Assembly (NCBI GenBank): GCA_000785145.2
Contig: JSZA02000009.1
Span: 54,049 to 118,048 of the forward strand
Length of the DNA: 64,000 bases
DNA from: Candidatus Thiomargarita nelsonii
Lineage (GTDB): Bacteria; Pseudomonadota; Gammaproteobacteria; Beggiatoales; Beggiatoaceae
Reading direction: 5' to 3'
Position 1 is the first letter of the stretch; every line of letters starts with the position of its first letter. The notes beneath the pieces are model-generated. The model worked only from the letters and a program-made list of their open reading frames with translations. It did no database searches and was not told where the DNA came from. Shown here one piece after another: positions 52,471-61,312 of this stretch. The translations under genes were made by a program, and so were the position numbers.

Positions 52471-52827
52471 TGGTTTACTACTACTTGGACGCCTACCAAA
52501 ATATTTCAAAGAAATCCTATTTTTTTGAAAAATAGGATTTCTATAAATGTTAAAATATTTCAAGTACGTTCGGTATAAAAAATGAGGCTAAAAATACAGA
52601 AGCTAATAAAATCAAGGCTCGCGTGTTTTTAAGGTTTCGACGTTAGCAAGCGTAGGGTGCGTCCTACGCACCTTGGTCAGGTTTAGATCAGCAAGCGTAG
52701 GGTGCGTCCTACGCACCATCTCGTAACGAAATTAATCTACAGCGACATCAAGAATGTGCGTGGGACGCACCCTACGCTTGCTTTAAAAATATGATTTCTA
52801 GCGACTAGGATTTTGAGACTCCTCGCT
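52471..52827. repeat. Repeat-rich gap
   Basis: AAATCCTATTTTT hairpin at 52513-52542, then three GTAGGGTGCGTCCTACGCAC-type copies (52649-52672, 52692-52717, 52757-52782) in both orientations. No gene seen. Confidence 0.75.
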
Positions 52828-53297
52828 TCATTCTTTTACGCTGTAAATCCCGCGCAAACGAAGCCACACCAGTTGCCGCCAATCGCTCATCTTTTCTTCA
52901 GAATACAGTCCATGTCTCTTGAATTCCCAAAAACTGAGTAGGAAGTGATGAAGTGCAGTAAAACCATTACTTTTATTTTGAGCATTAATTATCTTGTCCA
53001 GCAAAAGATTGCCAGCCCGATAGGCTCCGTGTTCAAAAGCCTTTTGATAAAAATGAGCTTCCACCGTTTCAACGAAGAAAATTCATCATCATCAATTCTG
53101 CGATAATAAGTACGCATCACATCAAGAAATGACACAACATTTTCTTCGTCACCAGCAAACAGCTTGAGAAGATATTGCCATACCCTTGCCAAAAGTAGCC
53201 AAATCACTAAATCGTCCTTTCCTTCTAGCTGCTTTAAATTCTGCAAAGAACTGAGTGCCGGCAGAGTTTTGCCCGTTTTCCAACGTTGCAACAGCAA
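52828..53297 (-). pseudogene. Unknown gene with one frameshift
   Basis: Upstream part: LLQRWKTGKTLPALSSLQNL, ARVWQYLLKLFAGDEENVVS, RRIDDDEFSSLKRW; after a 1-nt shift near 53060: EAHFYQKAFEHGAYRAGNLL ... SDWRQLVWLRLRGIYSVKE. Helical and Trp-rich, no family recognised. The start is not clear. Confidence 0.45.
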
Positions 53298-53408
53298 ACG
53301 ACTAATGAAGACATCGTGCGGACAGTGATTGGTATTTTGAGCGGTTTACAGATAAACGCTTGATGTTAAAAACAAATCCCGGTAGTGGGCAGCGTTGTCA
53401 CTTAACGA

Positions 53409-53797
53409 CTACATTATACTCTTTATTTTTGGAATTTTATCAAAGATGAGTCTGATTCTATTGTTTGGCAATGTGGCTACTTTAGTATTAGCAATACTGA
53501 TCATTTCACGTTTTTGCCACGCTTCCTCGACACTGAGGGGAAATAGATAGGGATTAGGAGTCCAACGCCAATGTAACTCTATAGGAATTTTGAGGTCTTT
53601 ATATGTATAGACTAAATCAGGGAATTTTTTCATGTAAACCGATTTTTGCAGCGGATTAACAGCAAATCTAAATCACCAGCATGGCGTAATGCCAAATTGC
53701 CGTATGCTTGTATTGCCAGTGCCGGTCCCTTAAAAGACATGATCGGGATGCCTGCCTTTTCAAAAAGCCGATTTAGGGAAGTCGATAAAATAACTTA
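53409..53797 (-). pseudogene. Nucleotidyltransferase (NTP_transf_5) remnant, frameshifted
   Basis: Minus strand: LNRLFEKAGIPIMSFKGPAL, AIQAYGNLALRHAGDLDLLL then, after a frameshift near 53633, KKFPDLVYTYKDLKIPIELH + WRWTPNPYLFPLSVEEAW. These match the KGxxL...YGNxALRxxxDLDLL and VEIHW motifs of the intact paralogue at 21769. Such genes accompany lasso-type clusters, and this one lies on the same strand as the cluster at 57.5-62.9 kb. C-terminal part missing. Confidence 0.65.
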
Positions 53798-53812
53798 CCG
53801 ATTTACCTCAGT

Positions 53813-53863
53813 TGGAGTCCAAAGTGCGACCCAGCCAAAGCTAAAGCTTTGGACTCCAACTGC
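53813..53863. repeat. Palindrome pair GGAGTCCAAAG...CTTTGGACTCC
   Basis: TTGGAGTCCAAAG and CCAAAGCTAAAGCTTTGGAC enclose a short GTGCGACCCAG; lies at the 5' end of the nucleotidyltransferase remnant. Confidence 0.75.
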
Positions 53864-54032
53864 ATAAAAACGGATTGAAATTTTACCGGTTTCATCCACA
53901 ACATAAATTAGTAACAGTTTAGGTTCTCGCTTTGCGTAGTGATAACGTGTTCTTTCCTCTTTAGATAACATCAAACACCTTTTCAAATGACCGTGATAAT
54001 GGGAATGCGCCCGGGACTCATTTTCTCAGAAT

Positions 54033-55002
54033 TTATTTTTCTGAACTTCTATAGCTTTGTCGAAACCACTCCAGTGTATCTGCGAGTCCCTCTGATAAGG
54101 AATAATTCAAAGAAAAGCCCGTTCTACAGAGTTTTTTATTGCAGCCTATCCAGTGATTTGGATCGCCGCTTTTGCTGTGGCCAGTAAAAACGATGCGTTC
54201 GGGGTTTTGGTCTGCTAATGTGACGATCCGTTCTGCTAGCTCACGGATGGTAATTCCGCTGGCTGAGCACACATTGAATATCGGCGCACCAATTTCGGCT
54301 TGTTTGGCCAGTAACAATAACGCTTGTGCTGCATCATTGACATGGATGAAGTCGCGTACTTCATAGCCATCCCCAAATAGAGTAATCGGCTCGTCAGAGA
54401 GGAGCGTTTTCCGCAAGATGTCAAAAACGACTTGTTTTGTTTGTCTGGGGCCGTACAGAGAGAAAATACGTGCTATCACGGCACTAAAGCCATAGCATTG
54501 TGAGAAGACGCGAATATATTCTTCAGAAGCCAAGTTGCTTACGCCGTAAGGGGAAATCGGTCTGGTGGGGGTTTCTTCAGTGATGGGTAGTTGCTGTGGT
54601 TCACCATAGACGGCTGCCGTTGAGACATAGACAAACTGGCCTCTCCATGAGCATTGGCGGAGTTTGTCGAGCAACTTAAAGGTTGTGATCAGATTTTGTG
54701 CAAAGTCTTGAGCAGGTGCTTGAACAGAATGGGTCGTTGATGCCATACCCGCGAGATGGAAAATGATGTCGAAATTCTGAGGTGCTAGCTGTTGGGGGTT
54801 AGTGAGTTCAAGTTGGATAAAGTCCTGTGGCAATACCAGCGTGGTTAAGTTTGTTGGTGGATTTTTGTCGATTCCCGTGACACAAAACCCGTCCCAAAAA
54901 ACCACTGATGCCGGTCAGCAGAACACGCTGACCATTAAACATAGCGTGTTCTGCCATTTTCTCTGTTGGTTGGATCATATAAGAGATTTCTGATAATTTC
55001 AT
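54033..55002 (-). pseudogene. NAD-dependent sugar epimerase, frameshift/deletion near the N-terminus
   Basis: From ATG 55002: MKLSEISYMIQPTEKMAEHA, MFNGQRVLLTGISGFLG; there the frame breaks near 54890 and resumes as DGFCVTGIDKNPPTNL, lacking roughly 10 residues that normally follow GFLG. The remainder is a full extended-SDR epimerase: HLAGMASTTHSV, STAAVYGE, the catalytic SPYGVSNLASEEY (YxxxN where YxxxK is usual), RIFSLYGPRQ, FGDGYEVRDFIHVND. UDP-glucose/GalNAc epimerase-like. The loss of the catalytic Lys and the frame break suggest a dead gene. Confidence 0.7.
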
Positions 55003-55032
55003 CAAGTAAAAGTATGCCAAAGCACGTAAATA

Positions 55033-55206
55033 TCAGTTGTTCCGGGACGGCACAAAAGCAGCACACTTAAGCGGCGCGTGTGATGTACTTTGTCTGTAGC
55101 GTAAGTATCCAAGTGGACTGCCAAATCGGTTATAGAGCCAGTACTTGTAGCGAGCACGATGAATAGTTCTTTTTAGTTTTCGATAAATTTTTGAAGCAAT
55201 TGTCAT
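55033..55206 (-). CDS. 57-aa basic protein coupled to the GT41-like gene
   Basis: ATG overlaps the previous stop (ATGA). MTIASKIYRKLKRTIHRARY then KYWLYNRFGSPLGYLRYRQS ... KCAAFVPSRNN. Strongly basic and aromatic. No Asp/Glu at positions 7-9 of any Gly-started core, so not a convincing lasso precursor. Could be the tail of a lost gene; coding supported only by the overlap. Confidence 0.4.
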   Translation of the reverse strand: MTIASKIYRKLKRTIHRARYKYWLYNRFGSPLGYLRYRQSTSHAPLKCAAFVPSRNN

Positions 55207-56819
55207 GGGGCAATTTTTTTGTTATGGACAACGGTTGACAGAAAGGTTTCTAAGCCCTCAATACAAGCCATGTCACCATATACCTTATGTTTATTTTGTG
55301 CCATTCGTTTCCTCACCTTCTGTCGCCACGATACATCTCTGCCGAGGCGGTTGGCTATTTCAATATAATCATCTACTGAAGTAGCAATTGTTTCTGTGAC
55401 ACCTATCTGTTTTAGAATGCCGTGGCTAACTCGCCCGCGCATAAACTCGCCCTGCATGGTAACAATGGGCAGATTGTAGGTAATCGCCTCCAGCGTTGTA
55501 GTGGTGCCAGCCGTTCCTAGAGAGTCTAGGAAAATATCAGCAAGATCGTTTAAGCGGTGGTAAGCGGCATCGGTTAAAGCGGGCTGCATCACAACGTAAT
55601 CTGCTATGTCGAGATCAACCGCAGAAAAAGCACGCTGCAATCGTTTTACAAAAATTTTGGTCAGTGTTTCCGAGGTTTTGTGCTTAAAGAAAACAAACTG
55701 ACAGTCGCCCACCGCTTGCACAATGCGAGGAAAGATAAAATCGTATTGGGGAAGATACTTGAATAGCGATTGGACACAAAGGTAGATGACTGCTGATGAT
55801 CTCAATCCTAAATCTTGGCGTTGTAGCGATGCTAACTCAATCTGAGGCGGCGTATAATAAATGGATAGATTAGGCAGTCGAACCAGCTTCTCAGTGTACT
55901 GTTGCTCCGCATCATCGGGTTCGATTAGGGTGCCACTCAGAAAATAATCTATGGTTGGCAAACCACTGGTCACGTAGGTGCCCCAAGTTGTACATTGAAT
56001 CGGGGCGAGTCGCAATGCCGATAGCTGTATGGCGAGTTTCTTCATGCTGACTTCGGGATAAATCAGTATGTGAGGATGATCAGCATGGATGAGCTGACAC
56101 CACTCTTCAATAGAATGTGGCCCTTCAACAAACTTGGTCAAATTATCACGGGCTATTTCGGTTTCTTGATCTTGCTTGTCCCCCAGCGAGTAGCCAAATA
56201 GTTTAAACCTATCTCTATTGAGTTGGCTTATCCACCCCTTGACAATAACTTTCCACACCGAATGTTGGTGAAAATGTCCAAAGACAATGCCGACATGTAT
56301 TGGTTCGCTGGTTTTTGGTTGGGGAATTTGAGGAGCCCATTGCGGATAACAGGTTGCCATAATTTGGGTGATCAGTTTTCCATAGTGCCGCTGCAATTCG
56401 ATGTCATTATATCCCTGATAGAGCAGATAAAAAGGGGTCACAGTGCCGATGGCTTCCACAAGTGAACTGATGGCTTGTGGCGTGGCACGCTTTATGGTGT
56501 CATGTAATTGAACAAGTGCTTGGTGATAGCTTTGACGGCTGGTTAGGCTTTCTTCCTGATGACGATAAACTATCGGAAGTTGTAACATGCAGCGATAGTA
56601 GCGTGCTTTTAGCGATTCTGGTTCTATTTCCAGTGCTTTATCACAGCTATTCAAGGCGTCCTCAGATTGACCGAGCTGGTGATAGGCTTTGGCTAAGGCG
56701 AGATAAGTCTCTGCACAGTTCGGTTGGACTGTCAGAGACTTTTGATACCATGCGATTGCCAATACACTGAGTCTTGGTTCAGGCGGATGCTGAAGATATG
56801 AAATCTGAGGATATTTCAT
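55203..56819 (-). CDS. TPR/O-GlcNAc-transferase-like (GT41) glycosyltransferase
   Basis: 538 aa. Residues ~20-75 hold TPR units (AETYLALAKAYHQLGQSEDA, ALEIEPESLKARY). The catalytic region has VGIVFGHFHQHSVWKVIVKG (normally FxxHPV), APIQCTTWGTYVTSGLPTID + YFLS, KLVRLPNLSIYYTPP, a DIFLDSLGTAGTTTTLEAIT donor site and VTMQGEFMRGRVSHGIL (PxxxxxxRxxxxxL). SPINDLY/HMW1C-like; bacterial members glycosylate surface proteins. The N-terminus may be truncated since most have longer TPR arrays. It overlaps the start of the upstream nuclease gene end by ~41 bp. Confidence 0.8.
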   Translation of the reverse strand: MKYPQISYLQHPPEPRLSVLAIAWYQKSLTVQPNCAETYLALAKAYHQLGQSEDALNSCDKALEIEPESLKARYYRCMLQLPIVYRHQEESLTSRQSYHQALVQLHDTIKRATPQAISSLVEAIGTVTPFYLLYQGYNDIELQRHYGKLITQIMATCYPQWAPQIPQPKTSEPIHVGIVFGHFHQHSVWKVIVKGWISQLNRDRFKLFGYSLGDKQDQETEIARDNLTKFVEGPHSIEEWCQLIHADHPHILIYPEVSMKKLAIQLSALRLAPIQCTTWGTYVTSGLPTIDYFLSGTLIEPDDAEQQYTEKLVRLPNLSIYYTPPQIELASLQRQDLGLRSSAVIYLCVQSLFKYLPQYDFIFPRIVQAVGDCQFVFFKHKTSETLTKIFVKRLQRAFSAVDLDIADYVVMQPALTDAAYHRLNDLADIFLDSLGTAGTTTTLEAITYNLPIVTMQGEFMRGRVSHGILKQIGVTETIATSVDDYIEIANRLGRDVSWRQKVRKRMAQNKHKVYGDMACIEGLETFLSTVVHNKKIAP

Positions 56820-57390
56820 TAAATATCCAATTAATAATATTAAAAAGTCGCTGTAAATCAGTCGGTGCCGATATGGATGTTGGATCTACGATAAAAATAT
56901 TGTTTTTTAATTTCCCAAATTGCCAAACTGTACCTGTGGTCACCACTGCATAATAGGTTTTTACCTCAAGTAGAGAAGAAGCCACCATTTCTGCTAAAGC
57001 TTGGGTCCAGCCTTCATCAAAATTATCTTTTTTCGCCTCGATAACACACAGTGCGGGGCTTGCCATGCCACCATATTTGTTTTTTGGAGCGATTAAATAA
57101 TCAGGCTCTCCTACGAGTCCTTTTTCTTTGTCCACATTATAAGGAATATGTGACCAGACTTTTAGAGGATAATTTTGTGCAACTATATCCAGAATAGGAC
57201 GAATAATTGTTTCACAAATCGCATACTTAGAGACATAATTTATTTTATCTATTAAATTATTTTCTATGATAGAAAATAATAGTTCTGAAATTTCTAATGT
57301 TTTTTCACCAATAAATCTCGTTGTATCCGCAACTTCAATATCAAATTTTGTTGCCACTTCTTCAACTGATTTGAAAGTACCATAAGCCAT
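56779..57390 (-). CDS. PD-(D/E)XK-like nuclease domain protein
   Basis: 203 aa. The core VGEPDYLIAPKNKYGGMASP + ALCVIEAKKDN has the D...E-x-K arrangement of restriction-endonuclease-like proteins, followed by EGWTQALAEMVASSLLEV, similar to HsdR-N-type domains. Widespread in cyanobacteria and filamentous sulfur bacteria as a stand-alone protein of unknown role. Overlaps the glycosyltransferase gene start by 41 bp on the same strand; preceded by 85 bp after the lasso cyclase stop. Confidence 0.65.
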   Translation of the reverse strand: MAYGTFKSVEEVATKFDIEVADTTRFIGEKTLEISELLFSIIENNLIDKINYVSKYAICETIIRPILDIVAQNYPLKVWSHIPYNVDKEKGLVGEPDYLIAPKNKYGGMASPALCVIEAKKDNFDEGWTQALAEMVASSLLEVKTYYAVVTTGTVWQFGKLKNNIFIVDPTSISAPTDLQRLFNIINWIFNEISSDFISSASA

Positions 57391-57475
57391 TTTAATTTTC
57401 CTCGTATAAACATTTGCTGGTTGCTGTTCGTCTTTTTCTGGTTGATTCTGAATAGTATTATTCAGAATTTAATTC

Positions 57476-59386
57476 CTAGCTGTTGCTGTTTAATATATTG
57501 ATGGTTGAATTTGTAAAGACATTGACACATGCCATGGTGTTCAAAAGCACTTCTACTTCTCTCTTTATTTCATTTGTTTGTTTAATCACCTCCTTTAATT
57601 TTTTCATATCGACACATCTAACCGCTGGATGGGTACACTTCTCAGTACCAAGCCTATCGAATAACTCTGGTAGTGCTTGCACCAGTACGCTGCCGATAAC
57701 ATCAAAGGCGGCAGGTTCTACTTTGGAACGATGCCATTGTATTGCTTCTGGCAACAAGCCCTTAACGGCTCTGCGTATAAGAGAACGTTTCCATCCATGT
57801 TGAACAAACTGGTCCGACGGGGTACCAAGACAAAACTCAAGAATACGTCGGTCCAGTAGGGGATAATGATACACGAGCTGCTGTCGAGCACCATTGATGG
57901 CCCAAGCTTCAATGCGTCTGGTCAGATGTCCATTATCGAGCCAGCGCCATTGCATTTTTTGAACATTGGAACGCTCGCGCAATGATGGGCCACACAAAGC
58001 CATCACAGCGTTTTGATGCTGGGTGGCAAAACTTTGCTTAATGCAAGTCATCGGGTAAACTCCTGGCCGACTATCGCGCCACCTCATCCAGATAAACTCA
58101 GGAATCAGAGGTAGCAACACTTTGCTGTATGTCATACCCGCATATCGCTTTAGTTTGCGTATTCCCGTCACATCACTTTGTTCGATAAGTGACAGAATTT
58201 CCTGATGTAACTTCCACCAGCGTCCACGCAGGAATAGAGCCGACCAGTAACCCCAGCCATGCCCAGTAATCGCTTCGTCTCCGCCCCATCCCGAAAGCAT
58301 GATACGCACATTGTTCTGCGCGGCTTGTCTCTGGGTTAGCTCTTCCCGTAGCATCATTTCATAAGGCTGGCGTGTAAAGTCACGCATATAAGTCCGAACC
58401 ACATCTTCAACCTTTAAGTCAATATAGTGGCATTGAATTGATTCACGGCTACAAAGTTCTTTGATCAACTTGCGCTCATCATCGGGTAATTCGCCTGTCG
58501 ATGGTGGCGCCGGTGACCACGAATAGGCTGTTAGCGTCTGTCCTTTTTTTCGCAGTAATCGTGCCGCAATGGCTGTCAGGGTAGATGAATCCAATCCACC
58601 ACTGAGGTGAGTACCTATTGGAAAAGTGGTACGCACCCGACACTTCACAGCCTGAAAAAGTAATTCACGTAGCTGCTCTGCATAATCGTCGTCTGAGGGC
58701 AGGCGGACTTCGCGCACGCTATCTAATGACCAATATTGTGTCAGTTGGCTCCTATCTGCTGTGATAACTAGTTGATGAGCAGGTGGTAGTTTAACAATAT
58801 CCGCGAAAAAAGTGTAGCGTTTTTCTGCAAAAGCGCTATCTTCCTGTAAATAGATGGCCAACAAAGTCTCATTCAGGCGTTGAGGCACCCCAGAACATGC
58901 TAACACCCCTTCAATATCAGAAGCAAAGATAAAACGACGTGTATCATTATAATAAAAAAAGGGTTTACAACCCATAATATCGCGGCCACAAAAAAGCAAC
59001 TGTTGCCGTTGATCCCAGATCACAAAAGCGAAATCCCCTATCAGCTTGTCAACACAGGCTTGCCCCCAGCGTTCATAAGCTAACAAAATCAGTGTACTGT
59101 CGGGCATGCGTTCAGCGGGGCTAATATTGAGCGCCGCCAAAATGTCATCCCGATTATCGATCCGGGCATCAGCCGTGATGATCAAATTTGGATGATGGGG
59201 ATGAGTGGCGGGCAATCGCTCATCTAATGACTCCGGTGTCGTGTGCAGCATTAAATGGCCCAGCCCAACTGCTCCCTTGCACCACGTCCCCTGATCATCA
59301 GGCCCCCATTCGACCATAGCCGCTTTTAATGGTTCAAGCGTTTGTGAGGTCCCATCTTTATAAAAAATACCGTAGATCCCGCTCAA
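57476..59386 (-). CDS. Asparagine-synthase-like lasso-type cyclase
   Basis: 636 aa. N-terminal class II glutaminase-like domain starting MSGIYGIFYKDG, where Ser replaces the catalytic Cys2, so it cannot use glutamine; this is the state in lasso cyclases (McjC/LasC). DARIDNRDDIL and LIGDFAFVIWDQ follow. The ATP-pyrophosphatase domain has LSGGLDSSTLTA (PP-loop, ~260) and MLSGWGGDEAITGHG. It adenylates a carboxylate, in lasso biosynthesis the Asp/Glu side chain for ring closure. Start overlaps the B2 stop (ATGA). Intact. Confidence 0.85.
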   Translation of the reverse strand: MSGIYGIFYKDGTSQTLEPLKAAMVEWGPDDQGTWCKGAVGLGHLMLHTTPESLDERLPATHPHHPNLIITADARIDNRDDILAALNISPAERMPDSTLILLAYERWGQACVDKLIGDFAFVIWDQRQQLLFCGRDIMGCKPFFYYNDTRRFIFASDIEGVLACSGVPQRLNETLLAIYLQEDSAFAEKRYTFFADIVKLPPAHQLVITADRSQLTQYWSLDSVREVRLPSDDDYAEQLRELLFQAVKCRVRTTFPIGTHLSGGLDSSTLTAIAARLLRKKGQTLTAYSWSPAPPSTGELPDDERKLIKELCSRESIQCHYIDLKVEDVVRTYMRDFTRQPYEMMLREELTQRQAAQNNVRIMLSGWGGDEAITGHGWGYWSALFLRGRWWKLHQEILSLIEQSDVTGIRKLKRYAGMTYSKVLLPLIPEFIWMRWRDSRPGVYPMTCIKQSFATQHQNAVMALCGPSLRERSNVQKMQWRWLDNGHLTRRIEAWAINGARQQLVYHYPLLDRRILEFCLGTPSDQFVQHGWKRSLIRRAVKGLLPEAIQWHRSKVEPAAFDVIGSVLVQALPELFDRLGTEKCTHPAVRCVDMKKLKEVIKQTNEIKREVEVLLNTMACVNVFTNSTINILNSNS

Positions 59387-59850
59387 GGTGTTTTTGCTCC
59401 AAAGGAAGAAATCTTTGTAAATTCATGTTTTACCGCGCCACCCGTCACAATCTGTTCGCCAACTCGTAACCAAGCGTGCGCTTCCAGTCTATTTGTTGAT
59501 CTTTTCAGCCCCAAATAGAGTGTACTACAAATGCCACGACGCCGGAGCATTATCTTACCCGCAAGAGCTTGAGCCAAGCAATTGCTGCGCCAAGGGGTAT
59601 AGCGACTGGTCATCAAGATCACCCAAGCGATATGTTGTGCAATCGCCTGTTGTGAGACTGAACAAACTTGAGGCGTTTCATGGTTGAGTTTACCTAGATA
59701 GGGCGCAATAAACCGAAACGGCAATAGTAATACAGCAGCACGCGCTAAACCCAGCCAGAATACCGCCTCTACTATAGCCCGCTGTGTTTTCCAAGGACAC
59801 TTGAAAAACAAAACAGCTTTACGCTTTAACAATACGAACCAGTTTTTCAT
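59383..59850 (-). CDS. Lasso peptide B2-type leader peptidase (transglutaminase-like)
   Basis: 155 aa. The catalytic Cys-His-Asp fold of B2/McjB C-terminal domains is visible: TPWRSNCLAQALAGKIML (Cys), TLYLGLKRSTNRLEAHAWLR (His), then VTGG. The N-terminal RAIVEAVFWLGLARAAVLLL helix is also typical. Removes the leader from the precursor. Overlaps the PqqD gene by 32 bp and the cyclase by 4 bp: tight operon. Confidence 0.85.
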   Translation of the reverse strand: MKNWFVLLKRKAVLFFKCPWKTQRAIVEAVFWLGLARAAVLLLPFRFIAPYLGKLNHETPQVCSVSQQAIAQHIAWVILMTSRYTPWRSNCLAQALAGKIMLRRRGICSTLYLGLKRSTNRLEAHAWLRVGEQIVTGGAVKHEFTKISSFGAKTP

Positions 59851-60100
59851 CGACTAGCTGCTGTACAAAAGGCAATACATCTCGTTGGCAAGTTTCACTA
59901 TCAACTTCAAACTTTTTTTGAAGTGTGCTACAGAGTTCTACAATTGTCAGGGGCTGCTCAAGTAACTCCCAAATATGGCTACCAACTCGCCCCATACCAT
60001 AGTAGTTATTGCTCTCTAAATCCATCGCCATCGTCTCGTCGTCCACACTGGCGGCAAGAATTTCTGGTGTCTGAACAATCTTTGTCGTTAGTTCAATCAT
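59819..60100 (-). CDS. PqqD-like lasso B1 protein (leader-binding)
   Basis: 93 aa, RRE/PqqD fold: ILAASVDDETMAMDLESNNY, YGMGRVGSHIWELLEQPLTI, VELCSTLQKKFEVDSETCQR and a C-terminal FVQQLVDEKLVRIV. The NNYYGMGRVGSHIWELL segment is the conserved B1 motif. Binds the precursor leader and delivers it to B2 and the cyclase. Follows the kinase by 13 bp. Confidence 0.85.
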   Translation of the reverse strand: MIELTTKIVQTPEILAASVDDETMAMDLESNNYYGMGRVGSHIWELLEQPLTIVELCSTLQKKFEVDSETCQRDVLPFVQQLVDEKLVRIVKA

Positions 60101-60113
60101 ATTGTGTTCTCAT

Positions 60114-60750
60114 CTAATGAAAGTCTTTTTCCAGCCGTTGGATGAGCTGCCCAATTGAGAAATGATCTCGTGGGCGGGTGACACGTTTAAACTGGCTATA
60201 TTTAAGCACTTCTGAGATTTGTCTGAAAACCGCTTTTTGTACACCCAAACCCTTCACATATTCTGCTCTAAAGACATTTTCTAACAATGACTTAAATTTT
60301 TTACTTAGTCCCAAAGATTCAACTAAAACGTCTTGTGTATCAGCCGGGTTAAGCAAATAAATGGCATGAAGTGGTATAAAGTTAGCTGTCAACTCATTTG
60401 GCAAAATCAGCGTATATTTATCTTCTTTGTGCCAGACTCGCTGCATGGTGTGAATGTCATATCCTAAATGCTTAATGGCATCACTCCACAATCTAATCTG
60501 AGCAAAACCGGGGAATACTTGGGGTACCCGATCTCCAGAAAACCCAATTGTACACAAGTCATCTGCTAAAACCTGATAACCACGCTCTAAAAACCCTGCT
60601 ACCAATGTTGACTTTCCAGAGCCAGAAGTGCCCATAAATAGAATAGCCCCTCGCTCAGTATAAACTGCACTGGCATGTAAAATCAATTGACCACGTTGAT
60701 GTAGCAAAGTCCCAAACCCTTGCGAAAAAAGGTAAAGACGTATGATCTTC
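60114..60750 (-). pseudogene. HprK-related kinase, N-terminal truncated
   Basis: The in-frame stretch begins IENRKIIRLYLFSQGFGTLL without any ATG and runs into HQRGQLILHASAV, GTSGSGKSTLVAGFLERGYQ (Walker A), VLADDLCTI and the C-terminal third. The intact paralogue at 20036 has ~140 more residues before this point. A stop lies immediately upstream, then MITE-type repeats. TTG at 60707 could start a P-loop-only protein. In lasso clusters this kinase phosphorylates the precursor C-terminus. Confidence 0.75.
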
Positions 60751-61010
60751 CTATTTTCAATTTACCACGCTGCCTTTTGTGTTTGCAACCCGTGGGAAAC
60801 GTTTTCAGAGCCGAACGATACGGAGCAGGCTTCATTAAGTACTGAACCATGAATTATCGTATATTTTGGAGTCCAAAGCTTTAGCTTTGGGGCTTGTCCA
60901 AAGCTAAACCTTTGGACTCCAAAATACCTTAAAATTCATGGTTCGGTACTTATTAAGTTATTTCCTTTAGCTTGTGTATGTCGGTGAAGTTTGCAACCCG
61001 TTTTCAGAGC
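60751..61010. repeat. Repeat-filled gap upstream of the kinase remnant
   Basis: GTTTGCAACCCG and TTTTCAGAGCCGAACGA recur (60780-60818 and 60990-61220), and a TTGGAGTCCAAAGCTTTAGC palindrome pair at 60867-60924. No precursor-peptide frame seen. Confidence 0.65.
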
Positions 61011-61200
61011 CAATGCCATTAAGTTAAGAGATATTGTAGGGTGGGTAGGGGCAATCCCTTGTGGTTGCCCGCGCAACATCGTTATGGGACGCCCAACCCA
61101 CCTTTGTTATAAATTTACGCCCGGATCTTCGTTTCAAAGGTTTGGTGGGTTTCGATCCGCTCTACCCACCCTACAAAAAAAGCTTAACTTAATGGCATTG
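61011..61200. mobile_element. MITE copy 8 (190 bp)
   Basis: Perfect ends; target duplication GTTTTCAGAGC at 61000-61010 and 61201-61211. Interior nearly identical to the copy at 38967. An extra right end, TTAAGCTTAATGGCATTG, lies at 61239-61256. Confidence 0.95.
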
Positions 61201-61312
61201 GTTTTCAGAGCCGAACGATTACGTTACGGAGCAGGTAGTTAAGCTTAATGGCATTGGCTTAGCGAGTGCCCCAACAACAGTGTTAATGGCATAGTATTTC
61301 GGCTAAATCGGC

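Noticed and set aside
55033..55206. Lasso peptide precursor
   Set aside because: Small and near the cluster, but no Gly-started core with Asp/Glu at ring position 7-9 and no leader motif.
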